This document shows positions 46,339-58,165 of a stretch of 64,000 nucleotides of DNA, in pieces. The translations under genes and the position numbers were made by a program. The stretch comes from an uncultured Alistipes sp. (GTDB lineage Bacteria > Bacteroidota > Bacteroidia > Bacteroidales > Rikenellaceae). The stretch is taken from the NCBI GenBank assembly GCA_947364365.1, contig CANASP010000002.1:82070-146069 (forward strand), given 5' to 3'. Position 1 is the stretch's first letter. Each line of letters opens with the position of its first letter. The notes under the pieces were generated by a model that saw only the letters and a list, made by a program, of their open reading frames with translations, searched no databases and had not been told where the DNA came from.

Positions 46339-49116
46339 TCATCGGAGATACTCCGGAGCGCCGTAGGGGCCGCATAGACGAACGACGCAAGGGGGGGGGG
46401 AATTTTCGCCCGCCTCGCGGAGCACCTCCGCAGGCGGCAGCAGCGAAAGGATCGTCTCCCGGATCCGGTCGGCCGCGCGGTCGCGCTGCTGCTGCGTCGC
46501 CTCCGCGGCGCGCAGCGCGTCGCAGGCCCGGTAGATCGCGGTCAGACCGGCCACGACGTCGTGGCCCGGCACCCCCGACCCGTCCTCGGGCGCACGGCCG
46601 CTCTCGCTCTTGAGCAGTTTGGCGAGGGTGCGTTTGTGGCGCATCAGGCGGCGCACCGTCCACACCGTGCAGCCCACCGCGACGACGAGCGCCAGGACGA
46701 CCAGCAGGCGGAAGAACGTCGTCTGCCACCACAGCGGCAACACGCGGATCGGAATCGAAAGGCTCTGGAGCTCGGTGTCGAAGATCGCCTTCCGGTAGCG
46801 GATCCGGAGCGTATAGCTGCCCGCCGGAAGCCCCGTATAGGAGGCTTCGCGGACGGACGAGAACTGCGACCACTCCCGGTCGAAGCCTTCGAGCATCCAC
46901 GAATATTCGATGTCCGATCCCGAAATGAAGTCGGGCACAGCGAACGTCAGCGCCAGCGCCCCTTCGGTATGGGGGAACCGCAGGGCGCCGCCGTCGGCCG
47001 TCCGGCATTCGGACAGGGCGACGGGGCGGCCGTTGAGCGAGATTTTCCGCAGCAGGATATCGGGGTAATAGCCGTGCTCCTCGGCATCGGTGCGGTCCAC
47101 CCAGAGCAGGCCGTCCATGCCGCCGAAGAAGAGGCGGCCCGTATAGGGGCACCGGTAGTAGGCGTCGTCGCTGAACTCGCCGATCTGCACGCCGCTGCTA
47201 TAATAATAGGAGTGCAGCGAGCTGTTGCCGGGGTTGTACTTGACCAGCCCCTTGTTCGTGCTGAGCCACAGATAGCCCTCGTCGTCCTCCAGGATGCCGT
47301 GGATCATGTCGTTGAGCAACCCCTCCTCGCGCCCGATATAGGAGGCCGAGACCCGTTTGCCTTCGAAATGCAGCCGCACCAGCCCCGCCGTCGTTCCGGC
47401 CAGCAGATCGCCGTCGCCCGCCCGGTGGAGGCACAGCACGTCGTCGATGGGTTTTTCGAGCAGCTCGCCGAGCGAGTAGACCCAGTAGCTCTGCGAGCGG
47501 GGCTCGAAGCGCACCAGCCCGTGTCCGCGGCTCGCCAGCCACACCACCGAGTCGCCCTCGGGCAGCAACGAAAAGAAGGTGTTGATCTCCTCCTGTTTGT
47601 AATAGAAGTGGTAATGCTTGCGCGCCTTGACGGCGATACGTCCGCCCGAGCGGTCGAGCGTCAGGCGGTCGAACCCGTTGCGCGTGGCGGCATAGAGCGT
47701 CGAATCGTCGGCCTCCCACACCTCGTGGATCTCCTCGAAACCCGACGCGTCGGGCAGGTCGAGATGGCGCAGGGTCGCGTCGCCCGCCAGGCGGTAGAAG
47801 AGCCCGTCGGGGCCCGATCCGATCCAGAATCCGTCCATGTAGCGGCTCTGCCGGAGCGAGTAGACGGGGAACTCCACGTCCTCGCGCGTGTAGGAGCTCG
47901 CGGAACGCCGCCCCCGGGGCGTATAGACCTGCGCCTTGTCGGCCGTCATGCCCCGCCCGTAGTCGGCGATGTGTATCAGGCCGTCGCCCTTGGTTCCGAA
48001 CCACAGGCCGCCCGTGCTGTCGGTGAGGATCGAGCGCACCTGCCGCGTGAAGTTGGGCGAAAGGGTCTGCGTCATCAGGTTCGTGGCGATCGTGTGGCGC
48101 TTGGTGTACATCATCACGCCCCGGCCGTCGACCCCGATCCACAGAATCCCCTGCGCAGGATCCTGGTAGAGGCAGAAGATACGCAGGTTGCGGTCGATGA
48201 TCTCCTCGCGGTACGACTCGGTCGCCCGCAGCTGGACCAGACCGTTGGAGCGGAAGGCGATCATGAAGTCCTCGTAGAAGGGGACGATGCCCACGATGGT
48301 GCCGTATTTGCGCAGCAGCGACGCGATGTTGCGGATGTAGACCTTGGTCTGCCGCCAGACATCGTATATATAGAGGTCCTTCTCCGAGTCGACGAAACAG
48401 AACGAGCGGTCGTCCTGGTAGAAGATCTGTTCCACGGGATTGTGGTGGAAACGCATCGAGACGACATTGACGCGGGCCTCCTCGCCGCTTCCGGCATCGA
48501 ACGTATCGAGCGCGATCTTGTGCAGGTCGCTCTGGGCCCCGGCCTCGGGAAAGAGCCACAGCTCGCCGTCGGCGGTGACGAACGAGCGCGCCTCGGTGTC
48601 GCCCACCGTCGCGTCGAGCCGCCGCGCGCCGACGAATCCGCCGATGCGGGGGTTGAAGTAGGCCACGCTGTCCTGCATGACCAGCCAGGAGTTGCCCCGC
48701 GAGTTGGAGCAGAGGTGCGCGCCGGGCGGGAGCGCGTAGTTGGCCACCACGGCCCGCTCGTCGCACGAGAAGCGGTTCAGGCCGACCTGCGAGTAGATCC
48801 ACAGGTGGTCGCCGTCGGCCTGGCTGATGCGCGATATGACGTTGTTGTCGAGCGACACGGGCTTGGAGAAGTCCGTGCGGAAGACATCCATCTCGCAGCC
48901 GTCGAAGCAGTTGATGCCGTCGTAGGTTCCGAACCACATCAGTTCGTCGCGGTCCTTGAAGATGCAGAGCACCGAACTGTGCGAGAGGCTCTGCTGGTGG
49001 TCCAGCCCCGAGACGATGTAGACGTCGCGCGTCGGCCGTGCAGGGCTGACCAGCGGGCCGGCCGTCGCCAAGAGAATCAGCGCGATACGGGCGATATGTC
49101 GGACGAAGGGTTTCAA
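46339..49116 (-). CDS. Hybrid two-component regulator, sensor half (frame lost at a C/G tract)
   Basis: The 925 codons encode a signal peptide, a periplasmic two-bladed beta-propeller built of Reg_prop repeats (for example LMWFGTYDGINCF, GLWFGTKGDGLIHI, YLWLSTNKGLVKYN), a Y_Y_Y domain (about 735-790, IEYSWMLEGFDREWSQF) and one membrane helix (about 800-820). A short cytosolic stretch follows in which HDVVAGLTAI (His852) aligns with the usual HEFRTPLTLI. Just after, at the ten-base tract 46391-46400, the frame runs into 20 unrelated residues and a stop. With nine bases it continues into 45069-46337, giving 1348 residues, the normal HTCS length. In family members the propeller binds a PUL-derived sugar and the AraC end activates susC. 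Confidence 0.88.
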   Translation of the reverse strand: MKPFVRHIARIALILLATAGPLVSPARPTRDVYIVSGLDHQQSLSHSSVLCIFKDRDELMWFGTYDGINCFDGCEMDVFRTDFSKPVSLDNNVISRISQADGDHLWIYSQVGLNRFSCDERAVVANYALPPGAHLCSNSRGNSWLVMQDSVAYFNPRIGGFVGARRLDATVGDTEARSFVTADGELWLFPEAGAQSDLHKIALDTFDAGSGEEARVNVVSMRFHHNPVEQIFYQDDRSFCFVDSEKDLYIYDVWRQTKVYIRNIASLLRKYGTIVGIVPFYEDFMIAFRSNGLVQLRATESYREEIIDRNLRIFCLYQDPAQGILWIGVDGRGVMMYTKRHTIATNLMTQTLSPNFTRQVRSILTDSTGGLWFGTKGDGLIHIADYGRGMTADKAQVYTPRGRRSASSYTREDVEFPVYSLRQSRYMDGFWIGSGPDGLFYRLAGDATLRHLDLPDASGFEEIHEVWEADDSTLYAATRNGFDRLTLDRSGGRIAVKARKHYHFYYKQEEINTFFSLLPEGDSVVWLASRGHGLVRFEPRSQSYWVYSLGELLEKPIDDVLCLHRAGDGDLLAGTTAGLVRLHFEGKRVSASYIGREEGLLNDMIHGILEDDEGYLWLSTNKGLVKYNPGNSSLHSYYYSSGVQIGEFSDDAYYRCPYTGRLFFGGMDGLLWVDRTDAEEHGYYPDILLRKISLNGRPVALSECRTADGGALRFPHTEGALALTFAVPDFISGSDIEYSWMLEGFDREWSQFSSVREASYTGLPAGSYTLRIRYRKAIFDTELQSLSIPIRVLPLWWQTTFFRLLVVLALVVAVGCTVWTVRRLMRHKRTLAKLLKSESGRAPEDGSGVPGHDVVAGLTAIYRACDALRAAEATQQQRDRAADRIRETILSLLPPAEVLREAGENSPPPCVVRLCGPYGAPEYLR
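46391..46400. repeat. Ten-base G/C homopolymer that breaks the regulator frame
   Basis: There are ten G on the plus strand (ten C on the coding strand, codons Ser-Pro-Pro-Pro). With ten bases the protein ends 20 residues later; with nine it enters the frame of the C-terminal half. Of 8, 9 and 10 bases, only nine gives the full protein. Confidence 0.9.
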
Positions 49117-49330
49117 TTCGGGTGCGGCGGATAGCAGTTTTCGCTCCGAAAGTTACGGATTTTTTGTCGTTCGGCGTGCGTTTTTCGAAATTTTTGTCCG
49201 CAGGCCCGCTCCGCCGCCGACCGCCGCGGGGAGTTGCCGCGAGCGCTCCGCGCCCCGTTTTTCGCACGGCTACGCCCCTTCGCGTCACCCGTTTAGCACC
49301 CCTCGGAAAGGGCGGCGGACGGGCCGAAAG

Positions 49331-49361
49331 TTGCATATGGTCTCCTTTTTATATATTTTTG
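49331..49361 (+). promoter_or_regulatory. Promoter of the ABC exporter gene
   Basis: TTG at 49331-49333 and TATTTTTG at 49354-49361 are separated by 20 bases. The start codon follows 33 bases later. Confidence 0.6.
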
Positions 49362-49393
49362 CGAGAACTAACCCCAAACTTCCTCATCCGGCA

Positions 49394-51223
49394 ATGCTGA
49401 AAACCTACATACGGCTGCTGGGCTTCGCCCGCCCCATCGCCCGCTACGCCATCCCCTACTTCTTCTACTCGCTCTTCTACGCGCTGTTCAACTCGCTGAC
49501 GTTCCTGCTCATCATGCCCATCCTCGGCACGATGTTCACCCCCGACCTCGCCCACGAACCCGTAACGGCGCTTCCTCCGCTGCGGCTCGACGCCTCCTAC
49601 CTCTCGGCGCTGTTCGACTACGCCTATTTCCGCCTCTTCGACGTCTACCGTCCCGAGAACGTCCTGCTGCTGCTGGCCGCGGTCACCGTCACGGTGAGCT
49701 TCCTGAGCAACCTGTTCCGCTACCTGGGGGCCTGGACCGTCGAGAGCATGCGTACCCGCACGCTCCAGCGCATGCGCGACGAGATGTTCTCGCGCGTGGT
49801 CGACATGCACGTGGGCTACTTTTCGGACCAGCGCAAGGGCGACATCATCTCGAAGGTCACCTCCGACGTCAACGTCGTGCAGTTCTGCATCACCAACACG
49901 CTCCAGGTCGCCTTCCGCGAGCCGTTCCTCATCGTGGGCTACACCGTCATGATGATCGCCATCTCGTGGGAGCTGGCCCTCTTCTCGGTGCTCTTCCTGC
50001 CGGTCGTGGCCCTGATCATCGGCAGCATCGTCAAGCGCCTGCGCCACCCCGCGCGCACGAGCCAGGCCCGCATGGGCGAGATGGTCTCGACGCTCGACGA
50101 GGCGCTGGGCGGCATCAAGATCATCAAGAGCTACAACGCCACCGACTACATCCGCCGCAAGTTCCGCGCGCTCAACGCCGACCTCTCGCGTCTCACCCTC
50201 TCGATGGCGCGGCGCCAGCAGCTGGCCTCGCCCATGAGCGAGTTCCTGGGCATCTCGGCCGTGGGCGTCATCCTGGTCTTCGGCGGCTCGCTGGTCATGT
50301 CGGGCTCGCTGAGCCCCGAAGGGTTCATCGCCTTCATCGCCATGTTCTCGCAGATCACGCGCCCCGTGCGCACCTTCATCGACCAGTTCGCCAACATCAA
50401 CCAGGGCATCGCCGCCGGCGAGCGCATCTTCTCGATCATCGACGCCCGCAGCGCATTGCAGGACCGCCCCGACGCCCGCGTCTTCACCGGGCTCGAACGG
50501 TGCATCGAGCTGCGCGACGTGCATTTCGCCTACGACGACAGCCGCGAGGTCATCCGCGGCATCTCGCTCACGATCGAGCGGGGCCAGACGGTGGCCCTCG
50601 TGGGCCCCTCGGGCGGCGGCAAGTCGACCCTCGGCGAGCTGCTCCCGCGCTTCTACGACCCCACGGCGGGCGACATCCTGCTCGACGGCGTATCGCTGCG
50701 CGACTACACGCAGGAGAGCATCCGCGCCCACATGAGCATCGTCTCGCAGGAGACCGTGCTCTTCAACGACACGATCGAGCACAACCTCTCGATGGGCCGT
50801 CCCGACGCCACGCACGCGGAGATCGTCCGCGCCGCCCGGATCGCCAACGCCGACGACTTCATCCGCGACTGCCCCGAGGGCTACGACACCAACATCGGCG
50901 ACCGGGGCACGAAGCTCTCGGGCGGCCAGCGCCAGCGCCTCTCGATCGCCCGCGCCGTACTGAAGAACCCCGGGATCCTCATCCTCGACGAGGCCACCTC
51001 GGCGCTCGACACCGAGAGCGAGAAGCTCGTCCAGGAGGCGCTGGGCAAACTGCTCGAAGGGCGCACGTCGGTGGTCATCGCCCACCGGCTCTCGACGATC
51101 CGCAACGCCGACCGCATCGTGGTCGTCGACCACGGCCGCATCGCCGAGCAGGGCACCCACTCCGAGCTGATCGCCCGGGGCGGCATCTACGCCAAACTCA
51201 TCGAAATGCAATCGTTCGACTGA
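49394..51223 (+). CDS. ABC exporter (fused membrane and ATPase domains, MsbA-like)
   Basis: The 609-residue protein has six membrane segments in residues 15-330 and an ATPase domain after about 365. Walker A is [20 protein letters not shown], the signature is [14 protein letters not shown], Walker B is [12 protein letters not shown], and the switch His is in [10 protein letters not shown]. The architecture and size fit MsbA-type lipid A/lipid flippases, but drug or peptide exporters look the same, so the substrate is open. Upstream in-frame codons are ignored because the ATG at 49394 follows the predicted promoter. It is followed after 10 bases by the kinase gene. Confidence 0.9.
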   Translation: MLKTYIRLLGFARPIARYAIPYFFYSLFYALFNSLTFLLIMPILGTMFTPDLAHEPVTALPPLRLDASYLSALFDYAYFRLFDVYRPENVLLLLAAVTVTVSFLSNLFRYLGAWTVESMRTRTLQRMRDEMFSRVVDMHVGYFSDQRKGDIISKVTSDVNVVQFCITNTLQVAFREPFLIVGYTVMMIAISWELALFSVLFLPVVALIIGSIVKRLRHPARTSQARMGEMVSTLDEALGGIKIIKSYNATDYIRRKFRALNADLSRLTLSMARRQQLASPMSEFLGISAVGVILVFGGSLVMSGSLSPEGFIAFIAMFSQITRPVRTFIDQFANINQGIAAGERIFSIIDARSALQDRPDARVFTGLERCIELRDVHFAYDDSREVIRGISLTIERGQTVALVGPSGGGKSTLGELLPRFYDPTAGDILLDGVSLRDYTQESIRAHMSIVSQETVLFNDTIEHNLSMGRPDATHAEIVRAARIANADDFIRDCPEGYDTNIGDRGTKLSGGQRQRLSIARAVLKNPGILILDEATSALDTESEKLVQEALGKLLEGRTSVVIAHRLSTIRNADRIVVVDHGRIAEQGTHSELIARGGIYAKLIEMQSFD

Positions 51224-51233
51224 CCGCGAAGCC

Positions 51234-53534
<2,301 letters not shown>

Positions 53535-53535
53535 T

Positions 53536-53543
53536 TAACTTTG
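53536..53543 (+). promoter_or_regulatory. -7 box TAACTTTG of ileS
   Basis: This perfect TAnnTTTG starts just after the kinase stop codon and lies 88 bases before the ileS ATG. Confidence 0.65.
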
Positions 53544-53630
53544 CAGCTAAACTGAAACTGCGTCCGCCCCGAGCGCACCCGGCCGACGGCGGCACGCGGC
53601 CCCACCCTGCCGAAACAAAACATACATACC

Positions 53631-56600
53631 ATGAAGTTCAAGGAATACAAAGGTCTCGACCTGGCCGGCATCGCCGCCGAAGTCCTCGCCGAATGGGACG
53701 CCCGCGACACGTTCCGCAAGAGCGTCACCACGCGCAAGGGACACCCCACGTTCGTCTTCTACGAAGGTCCCCCCTCGGCCAACGGCATGCCGGGCATCCA
53801 CCACGTCATGGCCCGCACCATCAAGGACGTCTTCTGCCGCTACAAGACCCAGCAGGGCTATCTGGTCCACCGCAAGGCGGGCTGGGACACCCACGGACTG
53901 CCCGTCGAGCTGGGCGTCGAGAAGAAGCTCGGCATCACCAAGGAGGACATCGGCCGCACGATCTCGATCGAGGAGTACAACCGCACGTGCCGCGAGGCCG
54001 TCATGGAGTTCACCGGCGTGTGGGAGGAGCTCACGCGCAAGATGGGCTACTGGGTCGACATGCAGCACCCCTACATCACCTACGACAACAAATACATCGA
54101 GACGTTGTGGTGGATGCTCAAGCAGCTCTTCGACAAGGGGCTGCTCTACAAGGGCTACACCATCCAGCCCTACTCGCCGGCCGCCGGCACGGGCCTTTCG
54201 AGCCACGAACTCAACCAGCCGGGCTGCTACCGCGACGTGAAGGACACGACCGTCGTGGCGCAGTTCCGCATCCTCGACCCGCGACCCGAGATGGAAGGCT
54301 GGGGCACCCCCTGCTTCCTGGCCTGGACCACCACGCCGTGGACCCTGCCGTCGAACACCGCCCTGTGCGTCGGCCCGAAGATCGACTACGTGGCCGTGCG
54401 CACCTACAACCCCTACACGGGCGAGAAGATGACCGCCGTGCTGGCCGAGGCGCTGCTCCACGCCCACTTCAACAAGAAGGCCGAGGGGCTCGCGCTGGAC
54501 GCCTACAAGGCGGGCGACAAGCTCGTGCCCTATGAGATCGTCGGCCGCTACAAGGGTCCCGAGCTCGTGGGTATGCGCTACGAGCAGCTGCTGCCGTGGG
54601 TCAAGCCCACCGAGCTCGACGCCGACGGCGCTTGGCACGACGCCTCGGCAAAGGCCTTCCGCGTCATCGCGGGCGACTACGTCACCACCGAGGACGGTAC
54701 GGGTATCGTCCACATCGCCCCGACGTTCGGCGCCGACGACGCCTTCGTGGCGCGCGCCGCGGGCATCCCGTCGCTCTTCATGATCAACCGCCGCGGCGAG
54801 ACGCGCCCGATGGTCGATCTTTCGGGCAAGTTCTACCTTACCGAGGAGCTCGACGAGCGGTTCGCCGCCGCGTGCGTCGCACCCGACTACGCCGAATACG
54901 CCGGCCGCTGGGTCAAGAACGCCTACGACCCGCAGTTCACCGTCGACGGCCGCTACGACGAGCAGGCCGCCCAGGCCGCCGAGTCGCTCGACGTCTACAT
55001 CTGCCTCAAGCTCAAGGCTGCGGGCCAGGCCTTCAAGATCGAGAAGCACGTCCACAACTACCCCCACTGCTGGCGCACCGACAAGCCGGTGCTCTACTAC
55101 CCGCTCGACTCGTGGTTCATCCGCTCGACGGCCTGCAAGGAGCGCATGATCGAGCTCAACCGCACGATCCGCTGGAAGCCCGAGTCGACCGGCACGGGCC
55201 GCTTCGGCAAGTGGCTGGAGAACCTCAACGACTGGAACCTCTCGCGCTCGCGCTTCTGGGGCACACCGCTGCCGATCTGGGCAACGGAGGACCGCTCCGA
55301 GGTGAAGTGCATCGGCTCGGTCGAGGAGCTCATGGCCGAGATCGAGCGCTCGATCGCCGCGGGCCACATGACCGAGAACCCGTATAAGAATTTCAAGGTG
55401 GGCGACATGTCGGAGGAGAACTACTCCACCGAGCGCATCGACCTGCACCGCCCCTACGTCGACCGCATCGTCCTCACCTCGTCGAAGGGCGAGCCGATGC
55501 GCCGCGAGCCGGATCTGATCGACGTGTGGTTCGACTCGGGCGCCATGCCCTACGCCCAGCTCCACTACCCCTTCGAGCACAAGGAGGGCTTCGATCGGGT
55601 CTACCCCGCCGACTTCATCGCCGAGGGCGTCGACCAGACGCGCGGCTGGTTCTTCACGCTGCACGCCCTCGCGTCAATGCTCTTCGACTCGGTGGCCTTC
55701 CGCAACATCATCTCCAACGGTCTGGTGCTCGACAAGAACGGCAACAAGATGTCGAAGCGCCTGGGCAACGCCGTCGATCCCTTCGACGTGCTGGCGACCT
55801 ACGGCGCCGACGCCACGCGCTGGTACATGATCGCCAACTCGCAGCCGTGGGACAACCTCAAGTTCGACCGCGAGGGCGTCGACGAGGTGCGCCGCAAGTT
55901 CTTCGGCACGCTCTACAACACCTACTCGTTCTTCGCCCTCTACGCCAACGTCGACGGCTTCACGGGCCGCGAGGAGGAGATTCCCGTCTCGGAGCGTCCC
56001 GAGATCGACCGCTGGATCATCTCGCTGCTCAACACGCTCGTCGGCGAGGTCACGCGCTGTCTCGAGGGCTACGACCCCACCCCCGCGGCCCGCGCCATTC
56101 AGGAGTTCGTGGGCGAGAACCTCTCCAACTGGTACGTGCGCCTCAACCGCAAGCGCTTCTGGGGTGGCGGCCTGACCGCCGACAAGCTCGCGGCCTACCA
56201 GACGCTCTACACCTGCCTGGAGACCGTGGCGCAGCTCGCAGCCCCCTTCGCGCCGTTCATCTCCGACCGCATCTTCTGCGACCTGAACGCCATGAGCGGC
56301 CGCCACACCGACGAGTCGGTCCACCTCGCGCCGTTCCCCGCGGCCGACGCGGCACGCGTCGATGCGTGCCTCGAAGAGCGCATGGCACTCGCCCAGCGCC
56401 TCTCGTCGATGGTGCTGGCCCTGCGCCGCAAGGTCTCGATCAAGGTGCGCCAGCCGCTCTCCCGCATCCTCGTCCCGGTGCTCGACCCGGCGATGACCGA
56501 GGAGCTCACGGCCATCCGCGAGCTGGTCATGGGCGAGGTCAACGTCAAGCGGATCGACCTCATAGAGAACACCGCAGGCGTCATCACCAAGCGCATCAAG

Positions 56601-57113
56601 CCCAACTTCAAGACCCTGGGCCCGCGCTACGGCAAGCAGATGAAGCAGATCGCCGCGCTGGTGGCCACCTTCTCGCAGGAGCGGATCGCCGCGATCGAGG
56701 CCGCCGCCGAGACCGTGCTCGATCTCGACGGCGAGCGCATCGTGGTCACGCCCGCCGACTTCGAGATCACTTCGGAGGACATGCCCGGGTGGCTCGTGGC
56801 GTCGGAGGGCAAACTCACCGTGGCGCTCGACATCACGGTGACCGACGAGCTGAAGGCCGAGGGCGTGGCACGCGAATTGATCAACCGCATCCAGAACATC
56901 CGCAAGGATTCGGGCTTCGAGGTCACCGACCGCATCCGCGTCGAGATCGAGCGCAAGCCGCTCGTGGCCGACGCGCTGGAGCGCCACGCCGCCTACATCG
57001 CCCAGCAGACGCTCGCCGTCGAGGTCGTGGGAGCCGACGCTCCCGCAGGCACCGCGGTGGTCGCGAGCGAGGTCGACGAGCAGCCGCTCACGATCGCCGT
57101 CACGCGGGTATAA
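53631..57113 (+). CDS. ileS: Isoleucine--tRNA ligase
   Basis: The 1160-residue class I synthetase has the HIGH-type motif in PPSANGMPGIHHVMART, the editing-domain WTTTPWTLPSNTALCV, and KMSK in GNKMSKRLGNAVDPFDV. The C-terminal domain (about 900-1160) lacks the zinc-binding cysteines of the E. coli type and resembles the longer eukaryote-like/type 2 enzymes, which can confer mupirocin tolerance (family knowledge). It has its own promoter and precedes the DksA-like gene by 79 bases. Confidence 0.96.
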   Translation: MKFKEYKGLDLAGIAAEVLAEWDARDTFRKSVTTRKGHPTFVFYEGPPSANGMPGIHHVMARTIKDVFCRYKTQQGYLVHRKAGWDTHGLPVELGVEKKLGITKEDIGRTISIEEYNRTCREAVMEFTGVWEELTRKMGYWVDMQHPYITYDNKYIETLWWMLKQLFDKGLLYKGYTIQPYSPAAGTGLSSHELNQPGCYRDVKDTTVVAQFRILDPRPEMEGWGTPCFLAWTTTPWTLPSNTALCVGPKIDYVAVRTYNPYTGEKMTAVLAEALLHAHFNKKAEGLALDAYKAGDKLVPYEIVGRYKGPELVGMRYEQLLPWVKPTELDADGAWHDASAKAFRVIAGDYVTTEDGTGIVHIAPTFGADDAFVARAAGIPSLFMINRRGETRPMVDLSGKFYLTEELDERFAAACVAPDYAEYAGRWVKNAYDPQFTVDGRYDEQAAQAAESLDVYICLKLKAAGQAFKIEKHVHNYPHCWRTDKPVLYYPLDSWFIRSTACKERMIELNRTIRWKPESTGTGRFGKWLENLNDWNLSRSRFWGTPLPIWATEDRSEVKCIGSVEELMAEIERSIAAGHMTENPYKNFKVGDMSEENYSTERIDLHRPYVDRIVLTSSKGEPMRREPDLIDVWFDSGAMPYAQLHYPFEHKEGFDRVYPADFIAEGVDQTRGWFFTLHALASMLFDSVAFRNIISNGLVLDKNGNKMSKRLGNAVDPFDVLATYGADATRWYMIANSQPWDNLKFDREGVDEVRRKFFGTLYNTYSFFALYANVDGFTGREEEIPVSERPEIDRWIISLLNTLVGEVTRCLEGYDPTPAARAIQEFVGENLSNWYVRLNRKRFWGGGLTADKLAAYQTLYTCLETVAQLAAPFAPFISDRIFCDLNAMSGRHTDESVHLAPFPAADAARVDACLEERMALAQRLSSMVLALRRKVSIKVRQPLSRILVPVLDPAMTEELTAIRELVMGEVNVKRIDLIENTAGVITKRIKPNFKTLGPRYGKQMKQIAALVATFSQERIAAIEAAAETVLDLDGERIVVTPADFEITSEDMPGWLVASEGKLTVALDITVTDELKAEGVARELINRIQNIRKDSGFEVTDRIRVEIERKPLVADALERHAAYIAQQTLAVEVVGADAPAGTAVVASEVDEQPLTIAVTRV

Positions 57114-57143
57114 ACCGGTCGGGGCGCATATTTTCGTCCTGAA

Positions 57144-57175
57144 TTTGGTTTTCCCGGAATTATTGTTTAATTTTA
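57144..57175 (+). promoter_or_regulatory. Promoter of the DksA-like gene
   Basis: TTTG at 57144-57147 and TAATTTTA at 57168-57175 (one mismatch to TAnnTTTG) are separated by 20 bases; the ATG is 17 bases further. Confidence 0.6.
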
Positions 57176-57192
57176 CCTAAAACCTACCGACT

Positions 57193-57573
57193 ATGGCTGA
57201 CGAGAAAACCAGATACAGCGACGCCGAACTCGAGGAGTTCCGGCAGCTGATTCTCCGGAAGTTGGAGAATGCACGCGCCGATTACGAACTGTTGCGCGCC
57301 ACGATCACCCACACGGCCGACAACACGACCGAGGATACCTCGCCCACGTTCAAGGTGCTCGAAGAGGGTGCCGCCACGCTTTCGAAGGAGGAGAGCGGCC
57401 GTCTGGCCGCCCACCAGATGAAGTTCATCCGCAACCTCGAAATGGCGCTGGTCCGCATCGAGAACAAGACCTACGGCATCTGCAAGACCACCGGGCGTCT
57501 GATCCCCAAGGAGCGCCTGATGAAGGTTCCCCACGCCACCGAGTGCATCGAGGCGAAGGAGGCCCGCAAATAA
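57193..57573 (+). CDS. TraR/DksA-family protein with half zinc finger
   Basis: The 126-residue protein has a coiled-coil N-terminal half (about 10-90) and the C-terminal DksA block YGICKTTGRLIPKERLMKVP. The four-cysteine zinc finger is reduced: Cys97-x2-Thr100 and Cys118-x2-Ala121. DksA-type proteins enter the RNA polymerase secondary channel and, with ppGpp, adjust rRNA and amino acid gene transcription. Proteins of this length next to ileS are common in the phylum. Loss of two cysteines suggests no zinc or a redox-independent fold. Confidence 0.9.
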   Translation: MADEKTRYSDAELEEFRQLILRKLENARADYELLRATITHTADNTTEDTSPTFKVLEEGAATLSKEESGRLAAHQMKFIRNLEMALVRIENKTYGICKTTGRLIPKERLMKVPHATECIEAKEARK

Positions 57574-58165
57574 CCCGCCGCGGCCCGGCATCCGGTGCCC
57601 GCCGCGGAGAACATACGGAGCCGCAGGAGCTGCCGGCAGCGCAAGCTACGGCAGGAAACGGCCGGAGGCCCTCTGTCCGCCTCGCGCCGGCAACGCGGCC
57701 GGTCTGCCGTCTCCGCAACCGCACGGCTCCGATCCGGCACAATCGACCGTCTACGACCGAACCCGTCTCGCACCCGAGGCGGGTTCGTCATTTTCGGCAC
57801 GATAAATGCCGTTGCGGGATCGATCGGCACGAAGCCCGGGCCGCACCGGATCGAACCCGAGGTCCGGTCCTGCCGGCAGCTGCCGGGAACGACACCGGCG
57901 CAGCAGTCGGACGCAGGCGATCCGGAGGCGGGGAAACGGAGCGGAACCGGTATCCGGGGACAACTACCGGACACGGCCGGGCACCCCGCACCCCCGGGAC
58001 AACCGTCGGACACCCCGCGACGACAACCGCAGAGCGATCGTCGGACACGACTGGGCACCCCGCAACACCCACGGGACTGCCGCCGGGCACCCCGAACATC
58101 CGGAACAGCCGCCGGAACAGCCGCCGGGCACCCCACGACTACGGCGACAGAGAGAGCAGGAACCA
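57574..58165. other. 592-bp intergenic region before the BamA-like gene
   Basis: No gene is supported; the open frames are low-complexity and Pro/Arg-rich. It contains a terminator-like hairpin (57759-57794), five scattered copies of GGGCACCCCGCA-like 12-mers (near 57979, 58007, 58053, 58085 and 58123) and a short CCGGAACAGCCG tandem (about 58101-58125). No consensus promoter for the downstream gene is seen. Confidence 0.55.
57759..57794 (+). terminator. Probable terminator downstream of the DksA-like gene
   Basis: GAACCCG-CTCG and CGAG-CGGGTTC form a bulged stem around CACC, followed by GTCATTTT. It lies 186 bases after the stop. Confidence 0.5.
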
